Source: Kroppenstedtia eburnea (GTDB lineage: Bacteria > Bacillota > Bacilli > Thermoactinomycetales > DSM-45169). Taken from it: 64,000 bases of DNA. Numbering within the stretch: position 1 is the stretch's first letter; each line of letters opens with the position of its first letter. The stretch covers positions 1,178,001 to 1,242,000 of the forward strand of contig NZ_CP048103.1 in assembly GCF_013282215.1 (NCBI RefSeq), read 5' to 3'. Of this stretch, positions 31,417 through 40,654 are shown one piece after another. The position numbers and the translations under genes are program-made. Under the pieces are notes generated by a model. The model was not told the origin of the DNA and did not search any database. It saw only the letters and a list, made by a program, of their open reading frames with translations.

Positions 31417-32230
31417 CCAATGGGTGGATTCGCTGGTCAACTGGTTGACGGAGAACTTATCAGGGCTCTTCTCCTTTATCACCAATATTGTTGAGCCGAC
31501 GGTGGGTTTTTTCCAAATGATTCTCATGGTGGCACCTCCCTTGGTTACCATCGTATTGATCAGCGCATTGGCCCTGTGGGCAAGCCGGTGGTCGGTGGCC
31601 CTGTTCACCCTGGTGGGACTCTTCTTGGTGGCAAACCTCGGACTGTGGGAGAAGAGTACAGAAACACTGTCTCTGGTGCTCACCGCATCGCTGATTTCTG
31701 TCATACTGGGAATTCCCCTGGGCATTTGGGCTGCACGCAGTCAAACGGTGCGTAAAATCCTCACACCGGTTTTGGACTTCATGCAGACCATGCCGGCTTT
31801 TGTCTATCTGATTCCTGCGGTTTTCTTCTTTGCTCTGGGGGCTGTCCCTGGAGTGATCGCTTCGGTGATTTTTGCCATGCCGCCGACGATCCGTCTGACC
31901 AACCTCGGAATTCGCCAGGTGCCGGGGGATTTGATTGAAGCGGCAGATGCATTTGGCTCCACTTCTTGGCAAAAGCTGGTCAAAGTTCAACTTCCCTTGG
32001 CCCGATCCACTATTATGGCGGGGGTGAACCAGACGATCATGCTTTCGCTGTCGATGGTTGTGATCTCTTCCATGATCGGTGCCGGCGGATTGGGTGCGAT
32101 TGTGCTGCAGTCGATCAGCAGACTGGAAGTGGGTACCGGTTTTGAAGGGGGTCTGGCCATCGTCATCATCGCCATCGTACTGGATCGGATCACCCAGAGC
32201 CTGGGCAAGGATCCGCGAAAAGTCGCCTGA
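31391..32230 (+). CDS. opuAB: Glycine betaine ABC transporter, permease
   Basis: This 279-residue inner membrane permease has an amphipathic N-terminus (LDQWVDSLVNWLTENLSGLF) as in OpuAB and ProW, then about six membrane helices. The EAA loop reads IEAADAFGSTSWQKLVKVQLPLARSTIMAG near 180-210, where it contacts the ATPase. It overlaps the end of opuAA in another frame, so translation is coupled. The binding protein gene follows after 104 bases. Confidence 0.95.
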   Translation: MPIPKVPLDQWVDSLVNWLTENLSGLFSFITNIVEPTVGFFQMILMVAPPLVTIVLISALALWASRWSVALFTLVGLFLVANLGLWEKSTETLSLVLTASLISVILGIPLGIWAARSQTVRKILTPVLDFMQTMPAFVYLIPAVFFFALGAVPGVIASVIFAMPPTIRLTNLGIRQVPGDLIEAADAFGSTSWQKLVKVQLPLARSTIMAGVNQTIMLSLSMVVISSMIGAGGLGAIVLQSISRLEVGTGFEGGLAIVIIAIVLDRITQSLGKDPRKVA

Positions 32231-32334
32231 GTCTCTGCGAGGATGTGTCCGGTTTAAGAAGAAGGTTACACCCGGCCGACCTCAGCCATGGAATTTAAAC
32301 CCTTGATCACAGGGGAACCAAGGAGTGAAATGTT

Positions 32335-33195
32335 TTGAAGAACCGTTGGAAAGGTTTGCTTCTCCTTTTCTCCATGTTTGCCCTTCTGTTTACGGTGGCT
32401 TGCGGCCAGCAACAGGGCGGAGAAGGAAAGAAAGAGATCACACTCGCCTATGTGAGCTGGGACTCGGAAATGGCCAGTACACATGTGATTCAAAAAGTAT
32501 TGGAAGACCAGGGCTTCAAAGTGGAATTGAAACAGGTGGAAGCCGGCCCGATGTGGGCGGGAGTGGCAAGTGGAAGCGCCGATGGGATGGTCGCGGCCTG
32601 GTTGCCCCTCACCCATAAGAGCTACTACGAGAAATTTAAAAACCAGGTGGAGGACTTGGGCCCCAACCTGGAAGGAACCCGGATCGGTCTGGTTGTCCCC
32701 TCCTATGTGGATGTGGATTCCATCGCCGATCTGAATCAGAAAAAAAGCGAATTTGACGGGAAGATCATCGGGATCGACGCCGGTGCCGGTGTGATGGAGG
32801 CCGCTCACCGGGCGATTAAAGACTACAAGCTGGATCTGACACTGGTGGAAGGCTCCGATGCGGCGATGGTCGCCTCTCTCAAAAAAGCGATCGATGCCAA
32901 AAAACCGATTGTGATCACCGGATGGAGCCCCCACTGGAAGTTTGCCAAGTATGATCTGAAGTTCCTCGACGACCCCAAGAAGAGCTTCGGCGGCAAGGAG
33001 AACATCCACACCATTGTAGGCAAGGACCTGAAAAAGGAGAGCCCTGAAGCCTACAAGATCCTCGACCGCTTCCATTGGACCACGGAGGATATGGAAGAAG
33101 TGATGTTGGCGATCCAAAAAGGCAAAAAGCCGGAGGAAGCCGCTGCTGACTGGGTGAAAAAGCATTCGGACAAAGTGAAGGAATGGACGAAATAA
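32335..33195 (+). CDS. opuAC: Glycine betaine ABC transporter, substrate-binding lipoprotein
   Basis: This 286-residue lipoprotein has the signal LFSMFALLFTVACG (Cys22 lipidated) and then the OpuAC fold: ITLAYVSWDSEMASTHVIQKVLEDQGF, PMWAGVASGSADGMVAAWLPLTH and VITGWSPHWKFAKYDLKFLDDPK. Tryptophans in these three motifs form the aromatic cage that binds quaternary amines. The start is TTG at 32335 with AAGGAG upstream. It is the last gene of the operon and is followed by a strong terminator. Confidence 0.95.
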   Translation: MKNRWKGLLLLFSMFALLFTVACGQQQGGEGKKEITLAYVSWDSEMASTHVIQKVLEDQGFKVELKQVEAGPMWAGVASGSADGMVAAWLPLTHKSYYEKFKNQVEDLGPNLEGTRIGLVVPSYVDVDSIADLNQKKSEFDGKIIGIDAGAGVMEAAHRAIKDYKLDLTLVEGSDAAMVASLKKAIDAKKPIVITGWSPHWKFAKYDLKFLDDPKKSFGGKENIHTIVGKDLKKESPEAYKILDRFHWTTEDMEEVMLAIQKGKKPEEAAADWVKKHSDKVKEWTK

Positions 33196-33200
33196 ACGAG

Positions 33201-33234
33201 AACAGCCACCCCTCGGAAGGGTGGCTGTTTTTTT
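33201..33234 (+). terminator. Terminator of the opuA operon
   Basis: AACAGCCACCC / GGGTGGCTGTT stem with a 7-base loop and a TTTTT tail. Confidence 0.92.
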
Positions 33235-33253
33235 GGGGGGGTGGATCATGAAA

Positions 33254-33676
33254 CTATTCCCGGATTTCCCAATGCGGATTCCAGACCACTTCCCATAAAT
33301 GACCGTCCGGGTCTTGGAAATGACCGGAGTATCCACCCCAAAAGGTGTCATGGGCCGGGTCTGTGATCACAGCCCCGGCCTTTTTTGCTTGTTCCATCAC
33401 CTGATCCACTTCTTCTTTACTGTTTACATTGTGACCCAAAGTAAATTCGGTGGAACTTGATCCGGTCAGAGGAACCTTTGCCTCATGGGCGAGATCTTTG
33501 CGATTCCAAATGGCGAGTTTCAAGCCTGCCTGCAAGTCGAAAAAGACAACGGCGCCATGCTCAAATTCTTTGCCAACGATCCCTTGCGTCGGCAATCCCA
33601 GTCCGTCGCGGTAGAATTCCAACGACCTTTCCAAATCATCCACACCCAACGTAATGACTGTAATTCGTGGTTTCAT
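33254..33676 (-). CDS. VOC (glyoxalase/bleomycin resistance) family protein
   Basis: This 140-residue protein has two betaalphabetabetabeta modules: ITVITLGVDDLERSLEFYRDGLGLP at the start and HFQDPDGHLWEVVWNPHW at the end, the latter with the conserved metal-ligand Glu region. The WGGYSGHFQDPDGHLWE form is common in lactoylglutathione lyase-like proteins of unknown substrate. The ATG at 33676 has GGAGG upstream; the frame extends further but unsupported. Confidence 0.88.
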   Translation of the reverse strand: MKPRITVITLGVDDLERSLEFYRDGLGLPTQGIVGKEFEHGAVVFFDLQAGLKLAIWNRKDLAHEAKVPLTGSSSTEFTLGHNVNSKEEVDQVMEQAKKAGAVITDPAHDTFWGGYSGHFQDPDGHLWEVVWNPHWEIRE

Positions 33677-33903
33677 ATGAGACACCTCCGATTGAAACGT
33701 TTGTTTGCATATTGCCATGTGGATATCGACATATCAAAGGGAAACGGGCTCCTCAAGATGGACCTGGTATTCCATCCTCTCCAGTTTTGCAGTGGCCAAA
33801 ACGGACAGAATCAGTACGGCATCCAGACGATTTCCCTCCCTTACACTGCGGCCCACAATAAATCATACCATTTCTGTCTTTTCTGTAATCCGGTTACACA
33901 TGA

Positions 33904-33933
33904 AAGAACCGCCTCTGTCGGAATGAGGCGGTT
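33904..33933 (-). terminator. Terminator of the YtpI-like gene
   Basis: GAACCGCCTC / GAGGCGGTTC stem with a 10-base loop immediately after the stop codon at 33938. Confidence 0.75.
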
Positions 33934-33937
33934 CTCC

Positions 33938-34231
33938 TTAAGTGCCGGATTCTTTTTTGTAAAAGCGCCAGGCGCGGAGGCCGTAGACCAGGTTGTAGAT
34001 TCCGAGCAAACCGATCAGGATGAGAAGCACGAGGCGAACCCAGCCGCCGCTCAAGGAGACACCTTGCATCAGGGCAACGGAGATGAACATGATTCCCATG
34101 TGGATATTCATCCGGGCCTGGTGCTTCAACTGATCCCACCCTTCCGCCCGCCGGCCGGCGATGCTGTGGGAAAAGGTTCGGATGGCGGTGTAGATGATGA
34201 CGATGACCAGCAACAATAAGAAGATCTGCAT
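33938..34231 (-). CDS. YtpI-like small membrane protein
   Basis: This 97-residue protein has three membrane helices (MQIFLLLLVIVIIYTAIRTF, ARMNIHMGIMFISVALMQG, VRLVLLILIGLLGIYNLVYGL). Size, helix pattern and position near ytrI, ytrH and dnaE agree with YtpI of Bacillus, a family without known function. The ATG at 34231 has AGGAGG 8 bases upstream. Confidence 0.78.
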   Translation of the reverse strand: MQIFLLLLVIVIIYTAIRTFSHSIAGRRAEGWDQLKHQARMNIHMGIMFISVALMQGVSLSGGWVRLVLLILIGLLGIYNLVYGLRAWRFYKKESGT

Positions 34232-34257
34232 GGGTACAACCTCCTGTATGTATACAA

Positions 34258-34290
34258 AACGCCCTCCGCCAAACGGCGGAAAGGCGCTGG
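34258..34290 (-). terminator. Terminator of the 77-residue hypothetical gene
   Basis: On the minus strand GCGCC-TTTCCGCC pairs with GGCGGA-GGGCG through a short loop and ends TTTTG. Confidence 0.7.
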
Positions 34291-34299
34291 TTTGGGGTA

Positions 34300-34533
34300 T
34301 CAGCTGCAATGGGTGTCAATGGGACCCGGGGGGTTGTCGAGAGGTTGCTCAGCAGGAACATCGGGAATGAACCAATATCCGATCTGAGTCTGTTCGACGA
34401 TGACCGGCAGATCCAATTGAGCCAACTCCTTCTCGATCAGGTCGGCAACTTCCTTCGTCTCCGCATAGGCGGAGAATCCGCGTTTCAACTTTTCCACCTT
34501 TGCTTTGGCCATTCGTTTTCGGCTGATGATCAT
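34300..34533 (-). CDS. Hypothetical small protein
   Basis: This 77-residue soluble protein has a basic N-terminus (SRKRMAKAKVEKLKRGFSAYA) and reads like a small alpha-beta fold: EVADLIEKELAQLDLPVIVEQTQIGYWFIPDVP, then a Pro-rich tail ending in Cys. The ATG at 34533 has AAAGGGGGGG upstream. It is transcribed with the sporulation genes ytrH and ytrI or just after them. Not recognised. Confidence 0.65.
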   Translation of the reverse strand: MIISRKRMAKAKVEKLKRGFSAYAETKEVADLIEKELAQLDLPVIVEQTQIGYWFIPDVPAEQPLDNPPGPIDTHCS

Positions 34534-34587
34534 ATTGATCCCCCCCTTTCTTTTTTATATCATACACTTTTTCAAGCGATTTGGCGA

Positions 34588-35109
34588 TTACTTCCTTCCG
34601 ATTGACACATTTTTTTCTTGATTTTCGTTGGCGACGATCCAGATTTTCATCTCGTCGGTACCGTTGAATACCAGGTATTTCAACCGGACCTTGATATGAT
34701 GGGTCTCTTTGTCTTGCTGGATTTGCAGGAGACGGTCTTTTAACATATTATCCACGACATCGGGGTTATCTTTCACCCAATGAATGGGTTTTCCGAGAAA
34801 GGGTTGCAAGATCTGCTGCACTCTTTCCCGGATCCGTTCCTGTACAAATCCGTTGTCCACATCAGATGAATCCACCTCCACGGGAATTCTGCGAATAAAC
34901 CGGGGTTCCGAGTGTCTGTCCAAGTCTTTGCGCAGGGTGTTGATCTCCCGTGATTTTTCGTTGTTTCTGTAAATCAGGATATTGCGTTCCAGATAGAGTG
35001 CGTCCAGTTTTTTACCGTAAAGAAGGTTCATCGCCGACGATCCGGCCAGCACACCGAACAGGAAGGCCACCACCACCCGGAGCAGCCGGAGTCTTCTCGA
35101 AGATTTCAT
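34588..35109 (-). CDS. ytrI: YtrI-like sporulation membrane protein
   Basis: This 173-residue protein has one N-terminal membrane helix (VVVAFLFGVLAGSSAMNLLYG) and a coiled-coil stretch (YLERNILIYRNNEKSREINTLRKDLDRH). The C-terminal extracytoplasmic domain contains IPVEVDSSD and HHIKVRLKYLVFNG. Layout and position next to ytrH and dnaE match YtrI, a sigma-E-controlled B. subtilis protein needed for efficient sporulation. It begins one base after the ytrH stop. Confidence 0.8.
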   Translation of the reverse strand: MKSSRRLRLLRVVVAFLFGVLAGSSAMNLLYGKKLDALYLERNILIYRNNEKSREINTLRKDLDRHSEPRFIRRIPVEVDSSDVDNGFVQERIRERVQQILQPFLGKPIHWVKDNPDVVDNMLKDRLLQIQQDKETHHIKVRLKYLVFNGTDEMKIWIVANENQEKNVSIGRK

Positions 35110-35110
35110 T

Positions 35111-35437
35111 TCAAACTTCCCCTTGAATCAACCACCGGATCAGAACGGTGCCGACATGGGCACCGAAGAAGGCACTCAGGATAAAGATCATCTGCTGAAA
35201 AGCCTGATGCAGTTGTCCGCCGAGGATATGGACTTCAAAGGATTTGATGGTGTCAAAGGTTCCGCCGAGGGCGGCCACCAGAGCCCATATTTTCAACTGT
35301 TCAGCCAGACGGAGCATGGCATCCATAGGGGGGTCGTTGCCGAAAAAAGCGCCAATTCCCCCCAGTACCGATCCCCCCAGGACGACGCCCATGGCGATAA
35401 AATAGTTTAATATTGTGGTCGACCAAAACTCTCCCAT
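35111..35437 (-). CDS. ytrH: YtrH sporulation protein
   Basis: This 108-residue membrane protein has three helices: TTILNYFIAMGVVLGGSVLGGIGAFFG, LKIWALVAALGGTFDTIKSFE and QQMIFILSAFFGAHVGTVLIRWLI. It matches YtrH throughout. In B. subtilis ytrH and ytrI form a sigma-E operon and mutants have a mild spore defect. The ATG at 35437 has AAAGGCGG upstream. It is divergent from dnaE, as in Bacillus. Confidence 0.88.
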   Translation of the reverse strand: MGEFWSTTILNYFIAMGVVLGGSVLGGIGAFFGNDPPMDAMLRLAEQLKIWALVAALGGTFDTIKSFEVHILGGQLHQAFQQMIFILSAFFGAHVGTVLIRWLIQGEV

Positions 35438-35570
35438 TCCGACACCGCCTTTGTCCCATGGGTTCCTTGCTTTCACTTTATGACAGGCCAGGCTTGTTTA
35501 TGTTTGCGGATGGGGATGGTATGTTCGCCTCCCTTGTCCCGATGGGGTATAATAGGGAGAGAAACTTTTT

Positions 35571-38500
35571 GTGAGCCGGGTGACGGGAATGAAAAAATCT
35601 CCATTTGTCCATCTCCATGTGCATACGGAATACAGCCTGCTCGACGGGGCGTCCCGGATCAAACAGCTGGTCGGCCGGGCGAAAGAGGCGGGCTTTGATG
35701 CCTTGGCCATCACCGATCACGGGGTGATGTACGGAGTCATCCCCTTTTATAAAGCCTGCCGCAGAGCGGGGATTCGGCCGATCATCGGTTGTGAGGTGTA
35801 CCTCACTCCCGGTGGATTGGAGGAACGTCCATCGCCGCGGGAGAGTCGGATTCACCACCTGTTGTTGCTGGCGGAGAATGAGGAAGGTTACCGCAATCTG
35901 ATGAAGATTGTGACCGAGGCCCAGCTGAAAGGCTTCCATTATAAACCCCGGGTGGACAAAGAACTCCTGCGTCGTCACCACCGGGGTCTGATCGCCACCA
36001 GCGCCTGTCTGGCCGGGGAGATCCCCCAAGCCATCCTGGGAGAGGATTTTGACAGGGCCCGTCAGCTGGTGAGAGAGTACGGGGAGATCTTTGGACGGGG
36101 GAATTTTTTTCTGGAATTGCAGGATCACGGACTGCCCGAACAGCAAAAGGTGAACCGGCATCTCATCTCCCTGGCCCGGGAGGCGGATCTGCCGCTGGTG
36201 GCCACCAACGATCTGCATTATGTGGACCGGACCGACCATGAGATGCACGACTGCCTGCTCTGCATCGGAACCAACCGGCGTCTGGAAGAAGAAGACCGGC
36301 TGCGCTTTCCCTCCGCCGAATTTTATCTGAAATCGGCGGAGGAGATGGAGCGCCTGTTTGCCCATGTGCCGGAAGCGGTGGAAAACACCCGGCGGATCGC
36401 CGACCGTTGCCGGGTGGAGATCCCCTTGGGCGGACGGCTGTTGCCCCGGTTCCCGGTACCGGAGGGATTTACCGCTCACACCTATCTCTCGGCTCTCTGC
36501 CGCAAAGGGGCACAAAAGCGTTACGGAGAAGTGAACCGGGAGGTGGAGGAACGGCTGGAATATGAGCTGTCAGTGATCGGGAACATGGGATTTAACGACT
36601 ACTTCCTGATCGTGTGGGATTTTGTCCGGTTTGCCCGGGAACAGGGGATCGCCGTCGGGCCGGGCCGTGGTTCGGCGGCTGGCAGTCTGGTCTCCTATGT
36701 GCTGGGGATCACCGATGTCGATCCGATCCGGCACCATCTTCTGTTTGAGCGCTTCCTCAACCCGGAACGGGTGAGCATGCCCGATATCGATATCGATTTC
36801 AACTATGAGCGCCGGGACGAAGTGATTCACTATGTCACCGGGAAATACGGGGACCACCGGGTGGCCCAGATCATCACCTTTGGCACGATGGCGCCCCGGG
36901 CAGCGGTGCGGGACGTGGGTAGGGTGATGGGGATGCCTTATGCCGAGGTGGACCAAGTGGCCAAGGGGATCCCGGCGGGCCCCGGTGTCAGTCTGGATCA
37001 AGTGATGAAAAGCGGCTCCCCCTTGGAGCAAATGGTGCGGGAAAATCCCCGGATCGCCCGCTTGCTGGAGAACGTCCGCAAGGTGGAAGGCTTCCCGCGG
37101 CATGCCTCCACTCATGCCGCCGGGGTGGTGATTTCCGACACGGATCTGACGGATCATGTTCCGCTGGAAAGGGGAAGCGAAGGACTCAGCCTCACCCAGT
37201 ATCCGATGGAGGCGTTGGAGGAGATCGGACTCCTGAAGGCGGACTTTTTGGGCTTGCGGAACCTGACCGTGATCGAACGCACCATCGAATCGATCCGGGA
37301 GAGAGAAGGGGTGGAGATCGATTTCAGCCGGTCGGATTACGATGACCCGGCCACCTACCGGATGCTGTCCCAAGGGGATACCACCGGGGTGTTCCAGCTG
37401 GAATCCCCCGGCATGCGGAGGGTGCTCCGGGAGCTGAAGCCCAACACCTTTGAGGACTTGATCGCCGTCCTCGCTCTCTACCGGCCGGGGCCGATGGAGC
37501 AGATCCCCCGATTTATCCGGGCCAAACACGGTCGGGAAGCGGTGGATTATCCCCATCCCGATCTGGAGCCGATTCTGAGGAACACCTACGGTATCATCGT
37601 CTACCAGGAGCAGATTATGAGAATTGCCTCCCAAATGGCCGGCTTCACTCTGGGGCAGGCGGATCTGTTGCGGCGGGCGGTCTCCAAGAAGAAGCGGGAG
37701 GTCCTGGACGAACAGCGGGCGGCCTTTATCTCCGGTTGTGTGGCCCGTGGGTACAGCGAGGAGACAGGGCGGAAGGTGTATGACCTGATCCTCCGTTTTG
37801 CCGATTACGGCTTCAACCGGAGCCACTCCGCAGCTTACGCCGTTCTCGCCTACCAGACGGCATTTCTGAAAGCCAATCATCCGCTGCCCTTTATGGCGGC
37901 CTTGATGACCACTGTGATGGGCAGTCACGGGAAGATGGCGGAGTATATCGAGGATTGCCGCAAACACGGAATTCCGGTGCTTCCCCCCGATATCCATGAA
38001 AGTGAGCATGGATTTTCAGTGGTGGGCGGAGGGATCCGGATGGGGATGGCCGCTGTCAAAAACGTGGGCAGCCACGCGATCGAGTCGATTCTTCAAGAAC
38101 GACGGAAAGGTCGGTTCCGGGATCTGTTCGATTTTTGCCGCCGGGTGAACTTGCGCACCTGCAACCGACGGGTGATCGAGTCCCTGATCCAGTGTGGGGC
38201 GATGGATCACCTGCCGGGTCACCGGGCCCGTCTGTTGGCCATGTTGGATGAGGCGATGGAACAAGGGGGGGAATATCAAAAACAGCAATCCGACGATCAG
38301 CTCCAACTGTTTCATGATCCTCAGACCAGCTCCCGGACCCGGTTCACCTACGACGGCGTCAAACCCTTCACTCCCCGGGAAGAGCTGGAGATGGAGCGGG
38401 AGCTGTTGGGCCTTTATCTGTCCGGTCATCCCCTGGATCCCTTCCGGCGGGTCATCTCTTCCCGCACCACCCATCGCCTGGAGGATCTGGCGGATTGCCG

Positions 38501-39071
38501 GGAGGAGGAGCGTGTGACGGTGGCGGGATTGATCCGGGAGGTGAAGGCGATCACCACCCGCAAAGGAGAGCCGATGGCCTTTGCCACCCTGGAAGATCAC
38601 ACCGCACAGACGGAAGTGGTGGTGTTTCCCCGGGCCTTGCGCCAATTCCGGTCCCTCTTGCAGACGGACCGGGCCGTCCTGGTGACGGGCCGGGTCAACG
38701 GGCATGAACAGGGAAACAAAGTTTTGGTGGATCGGGTGGAAGACTTGCAGTCGCTTCCGGAACCGAAACCGGACCGGGTCCGGGAAGCGGAAGATCAGGA
38801 ATTGGCAGATGCGGCGGTCTACATCCGGATTCCTCCCGAGAGGGAAGGGGCCGAGGTGCTCAGGCGCCTGAAAGCTCTCTTGCTCTCCAATGGAGGAGGG
38901 GTGCCGGTCCGGCTTTTTTATGAAGGGACCGGAAAGGTGTTGGAGCTCCCTGTGGACAAATACGGGATTCAGCCTTCCGATGCATTGAAAAGGCGGGTGG
39001 AGGATATACTGGGAACGCATTCTTTCCGCATGGGAGCCTCTTCCCGCACCGGAGGCGGGGGGGAATCATAA
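35571..39071 (+). CDS. dnaE: DNA polymerase III alpha subunit DnaE
   Basis: This 1166-residue error-prone-type replicative polymerase extends RNA primers on the lagging strand together with PolC. The N-terminal PHP domain reads HLHVHTEYSLLDGASR (about 13-28) and ITDHGVMYG. The polymerase palm has PDIDIDF near 404 and ADFLGLRNLTV near 555, which supply the three catalytic aspartates. HhH and OB-fold regions follow (VTVAGLIREVKAITTRKGEPMAF near 985). Length is normal for DnaE of Bacilli. The GTG at 35571 follows GGGAGAG; TATAAT at 35547-35552 is a likely -10 box. Confidence 0.97.
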   Translation: MSRVTGMKKSPFVHLHVHTEYSLLDGASRIKQLVGRAKEAGFDALAITDHGVMYGVIPFYKACRRAGIRPIIGCEVYLTPGGLEERPSPRESRIHHLLLLAENEEGYRNLMKIVTEAQLKGFHYKPRVDKELLRRHHRGLIATSACLAGEIPQAILGEDFDRARQLVREYGEIFGRGNFFLELQDHGLPEQQKVNRHLISLAREADLPLVATNDLHYVDRTDHEMHDCLLCIGTNRRLEEEDRLRFPSAEFYLKSAEEMERLFAHVPEAVENTRRIADRCRVEIPLGGRLLPRFPVPEGFTAHTYLSALCRKGAQKRYGEVNREVEERLEYELSVIGNMGFNDYFLIVWDFVRFAREQGIAVGPGRGSAAGSLVSYVLGITDVDPIRHHLLFERFLNPERVSMPDIDIDFNYERRDEVIHYVTGKYGDHRVAQIITFGTMAPRAAVRDVGRVMGMPYAEVDQVAKGIPAGPGVSLDQVMKSGSPLEQMVRENPRIARLLENVRKVEGFPRHASTHAAGVVISDTDLTDHVPLERGSEGLSLTQYPMEALEEIGLLKADFLGLRNLTVIERTIESIREREGVEIDFSRSDYDDPATYRMLSQGDTTGVFQLESPGMRRVLRELKPNTFEDLIAVLALYRPGPMEQIPRFIRAKHGREAVDYPHPDLEPILRNTYGIIVYQEQIMRIASQMAGFTLGQADLLRRAVSKKKREVLDEQRAAFISGCVARGYSEETGRKVYDLILRFADYGFNRSHSAAYAVLAYQTAFLKANHPLPFMAALMTTVMGSHGKMAEYIEDCRKHGIPVLPPDIHESEHGFSVVGGGIRMGMAAVKNVGSHAIESILQERRKGRFRDLFDFCRRVNLRTCNRRVIESLIQCGAMDHLPGHRARLLAMLDEAMEQGGEYQKQQSDDQLQLFHDPQTSSRTRFTYDGVKPFTPREELEMERELLGLYLSGHPLDPFRRVISSRTTHRLEDLADCREEERVTVAGLIREVKAITTRKGEPMAFATLEDHTAQTEVVVFPRALRQFRSLLQTDRAVLVTGRVNGHEQGNKVLVDRVEDLQSLPEPKPDRVREAEDQELADAAVYIRIPPEREGAEVLRRLKALLLSNGGGVPVRLFYEGTGKVLELPVDKYGIQPSDALKRRVEDILGTHSFRMGASSRTGGGGES

Positions 39072-39107
39072 AATGTTCCATGACCGGGAGGAAGAAGGTG
39101 GTACCTT

Positions 39108-39626
39108 TTGTTTTACCGCCATGTGGTGGAGCTTTTGAACCGGCGGGGGGTCACCCTGGAGGAGATCGCGGAGATCGCCTTTGACCTGCAGCGACCCTAT
39201 AACGACGAATTGAGCCGGGAGCAGTGTCTGGAGAGTGTGGAACAGGTGCTTCGCAAGCGGGAGGTGCAAAACGCCCTCATCACCGGGGTGGCTCTGGATG
39301 AATTGGCAGAGCGAAAAAAACTTCCCCAGCCCTTGCAGAAGATGTTGGAAGTGGACGAACCTCTGTACGGCATCGACGAAATCCTGGCTCTCTCCATCAC
39401 CAATGTCTACGGAACGATCGGATTGACCAGTTTCGGCTATTTGGATAAAACCAAGCAGGGTATCCTGGGGAAGCTGAACAATCACAACGGAGGCATCCAC
39501 GTCTTTCTTGATGACCTGGTGGCCGGCATCGCCGCCGCCGCATCCGCCCGCATCGCCCATGAACACCCGGATATGGAACGCTATCGGGCGGACTTTGACC
39601 TCCACGAAAAAGGACCGGTGGAATAA
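39108..39626 (+). CDS. YutG-like phosphatidylglycerophosphatase A family protein
   Basis: This 172-residue protein belongs to the PgpA-related YutG family: AIAFDLQRPYNDEL-like start, QNALITGVALDELAERKKLP, YGIDEILALSITNVYGTIGLTSFGYLDKTKQG and NNHNGGIHVFLDDLVAGIAAAASARIAH, with conserved Asp and His residues of a metal-dependent phosphatase. YutG of B. subtilis is soluble and unstudied in detail. The start is TTG at 39108 with GGTGG upstream. It may be co-transcribed with dnaE. Confidence 0.88.
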   Translation: MFYRHVVELLNRRGVTLEEIAEIAFDLQRPYNDELSREQCLESVEQVLRKREVQNALITGVALDELAERKKLPQPLQKMLEVDEPLYGIDEILALSITNVYGTIGLTSFGYLDKTKQGILGKLNNHNGGIHVFLDDLVAGIAAAASARIAHEHPDMERYRADFDLHEKGPVE

Positions 39627-39637
39627 CCGGTCTTTTT
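39613..39637 (+). terminator. Terminator of the dnaE-yutG unit
   Basis: GACCGGT / ACCGGTC stem within the end of the gene, then TTTTT. Confidence 0.75.
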
Positions 39638-39901
39638 GTGTTGCAACGGCATGAGCGCCAAGGAAGGACCCGGCATCCAAGAGTCGATTGGCCTCCTTTC
39701 CCGCCGAAAACCCAATCCCGACCTGCACTATCGGACCCATGGATTAAAATGACTTGTCCGCCAAGTCTAAAGTGGTTCCTCATCATTTTGATTACTACTT
39801 CCCCCATGATGGCCGCGATGATAGCAGATTAGGGATACCATTTGCGGACATAGTCTGGGGTTACCGCCCTGAGCTTCTGTATATCAGTACGGTGATCAAT
39901 A

Positions 39902-40636
39902 CTACTTCCACTCCCGCTTAACAAAGGACTGCCACCCCAGAATCAAATACAGAAGGAACGTGAAGGTCACGATCATCCAGAAGGAGAGTGGATGAAAGCG
40001 GGTGGGTATGGGGCTGTCTTGGGGATCCATCGCAAAAAAGGGTGGAGCGAATGGAAACCAAGCCGCCAAATAGGAGACCATTCCACTTACCAAGAGATTA
40101 GGTAGAACCAGTGAAACATTCAAGGCCAGGGATTTTCCAAACCCGGTCACCTTTTGGGAAATCCACAGCTGCAGAGCGGCCAGGGGGAAGATAGAGAGCC
40201 AACCCAGGACTCCGTACATCAGGAGCTGGCTCCATGGGATCTCTCCCGGCGGTTGAAGAATCCAACCCGTGATCAGAAAGGTGACGAAAAAGGCGATCTG
40301 GACCAAAGCCATCAGCGTGATCAGCATCAAAAATTTGGCCAGGTACAGGCTGTTTTTGGAAACCGGGAGGCTGAGCAACTGTTTCCAGGCCTTGTTTTTG
40401 TGCTCATAATAGCAGATCAGGGAAGCAAAGATCCCTGTGTATAAAGGAAAGAAAAAAAGAGAATGGAAGGTTTGTGACTGGCGATAGAGTTCAGACCAAC
40501 TGGGAGGGAAGATCTCTTGGAAGCTCTCCATATATATTGCACCCAGTCCGGAGTTAATCAGGGCATCCAGTACAATCAGGAGAAAAACAACGGACCACTG
40601 CACTTTTACAAATTCCAATGAATACAGCCGCAACAA
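39902..40636 (-). CDS. Lantibiotic-immunity type ABC permease 2
   Basis: This 244-residue protein has six membrane helices and no ATPase domain. It begins LRLYSLEFVKVQWSVVFLLIVLDALINSG and carries FASLICYYEHKNKAWKQLLSLPVSKNSLYLAKF, the ABC-2/MutG-like loop that precedes helix 3. The pairing with a paralogous permease and an ATPase follows the LanFEG pattern that expels bacteriocins from the membrane. It begins 18 bases after the previous gene. It is the last gene of the ABC operon. Confidence 0.82.
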   Translation of the reverse strand: MLRLYSLEFVKVQWSVVFLLIVLDALINSGLGAIYMESFQEIFPPSWSELYRQSQTFHSLFFFPLYTGIFASLICYYEHKNKAWKQLLSLPVSKNSLYLAKFLMLITLMALVQIAFFVTFLITGWILQPPGEIPWSQLLMYGVLGWLSIFPLAALQLWISQKVTGFGKSLALNVSLVLPNLLVSGMVSYLAAWFPFAPPFFAMDPQDSPIPTRFHPLSFWMIVTFTFLLYLILGWQSFVKREWK

Positions 40637-40654
40637 AACGAAATCCCTCCTTTT

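Noticed and set aside
36570-38009. A 479-codon open frame on the minus strand inside dnaE
   Set aside because: It is the antisense shadow of a GC-rich gene with clear DnaE motifs; the product is low-complexity His/Pro/Gly-rich with no ribosome binding site.
39640-39900. A further copy of the palindromic repeat near AAAACCCAATCCCGACC at 39706
   Set aside because: Only about 17 bases match; neither the hairpin partner nor the terminal sequences are present.
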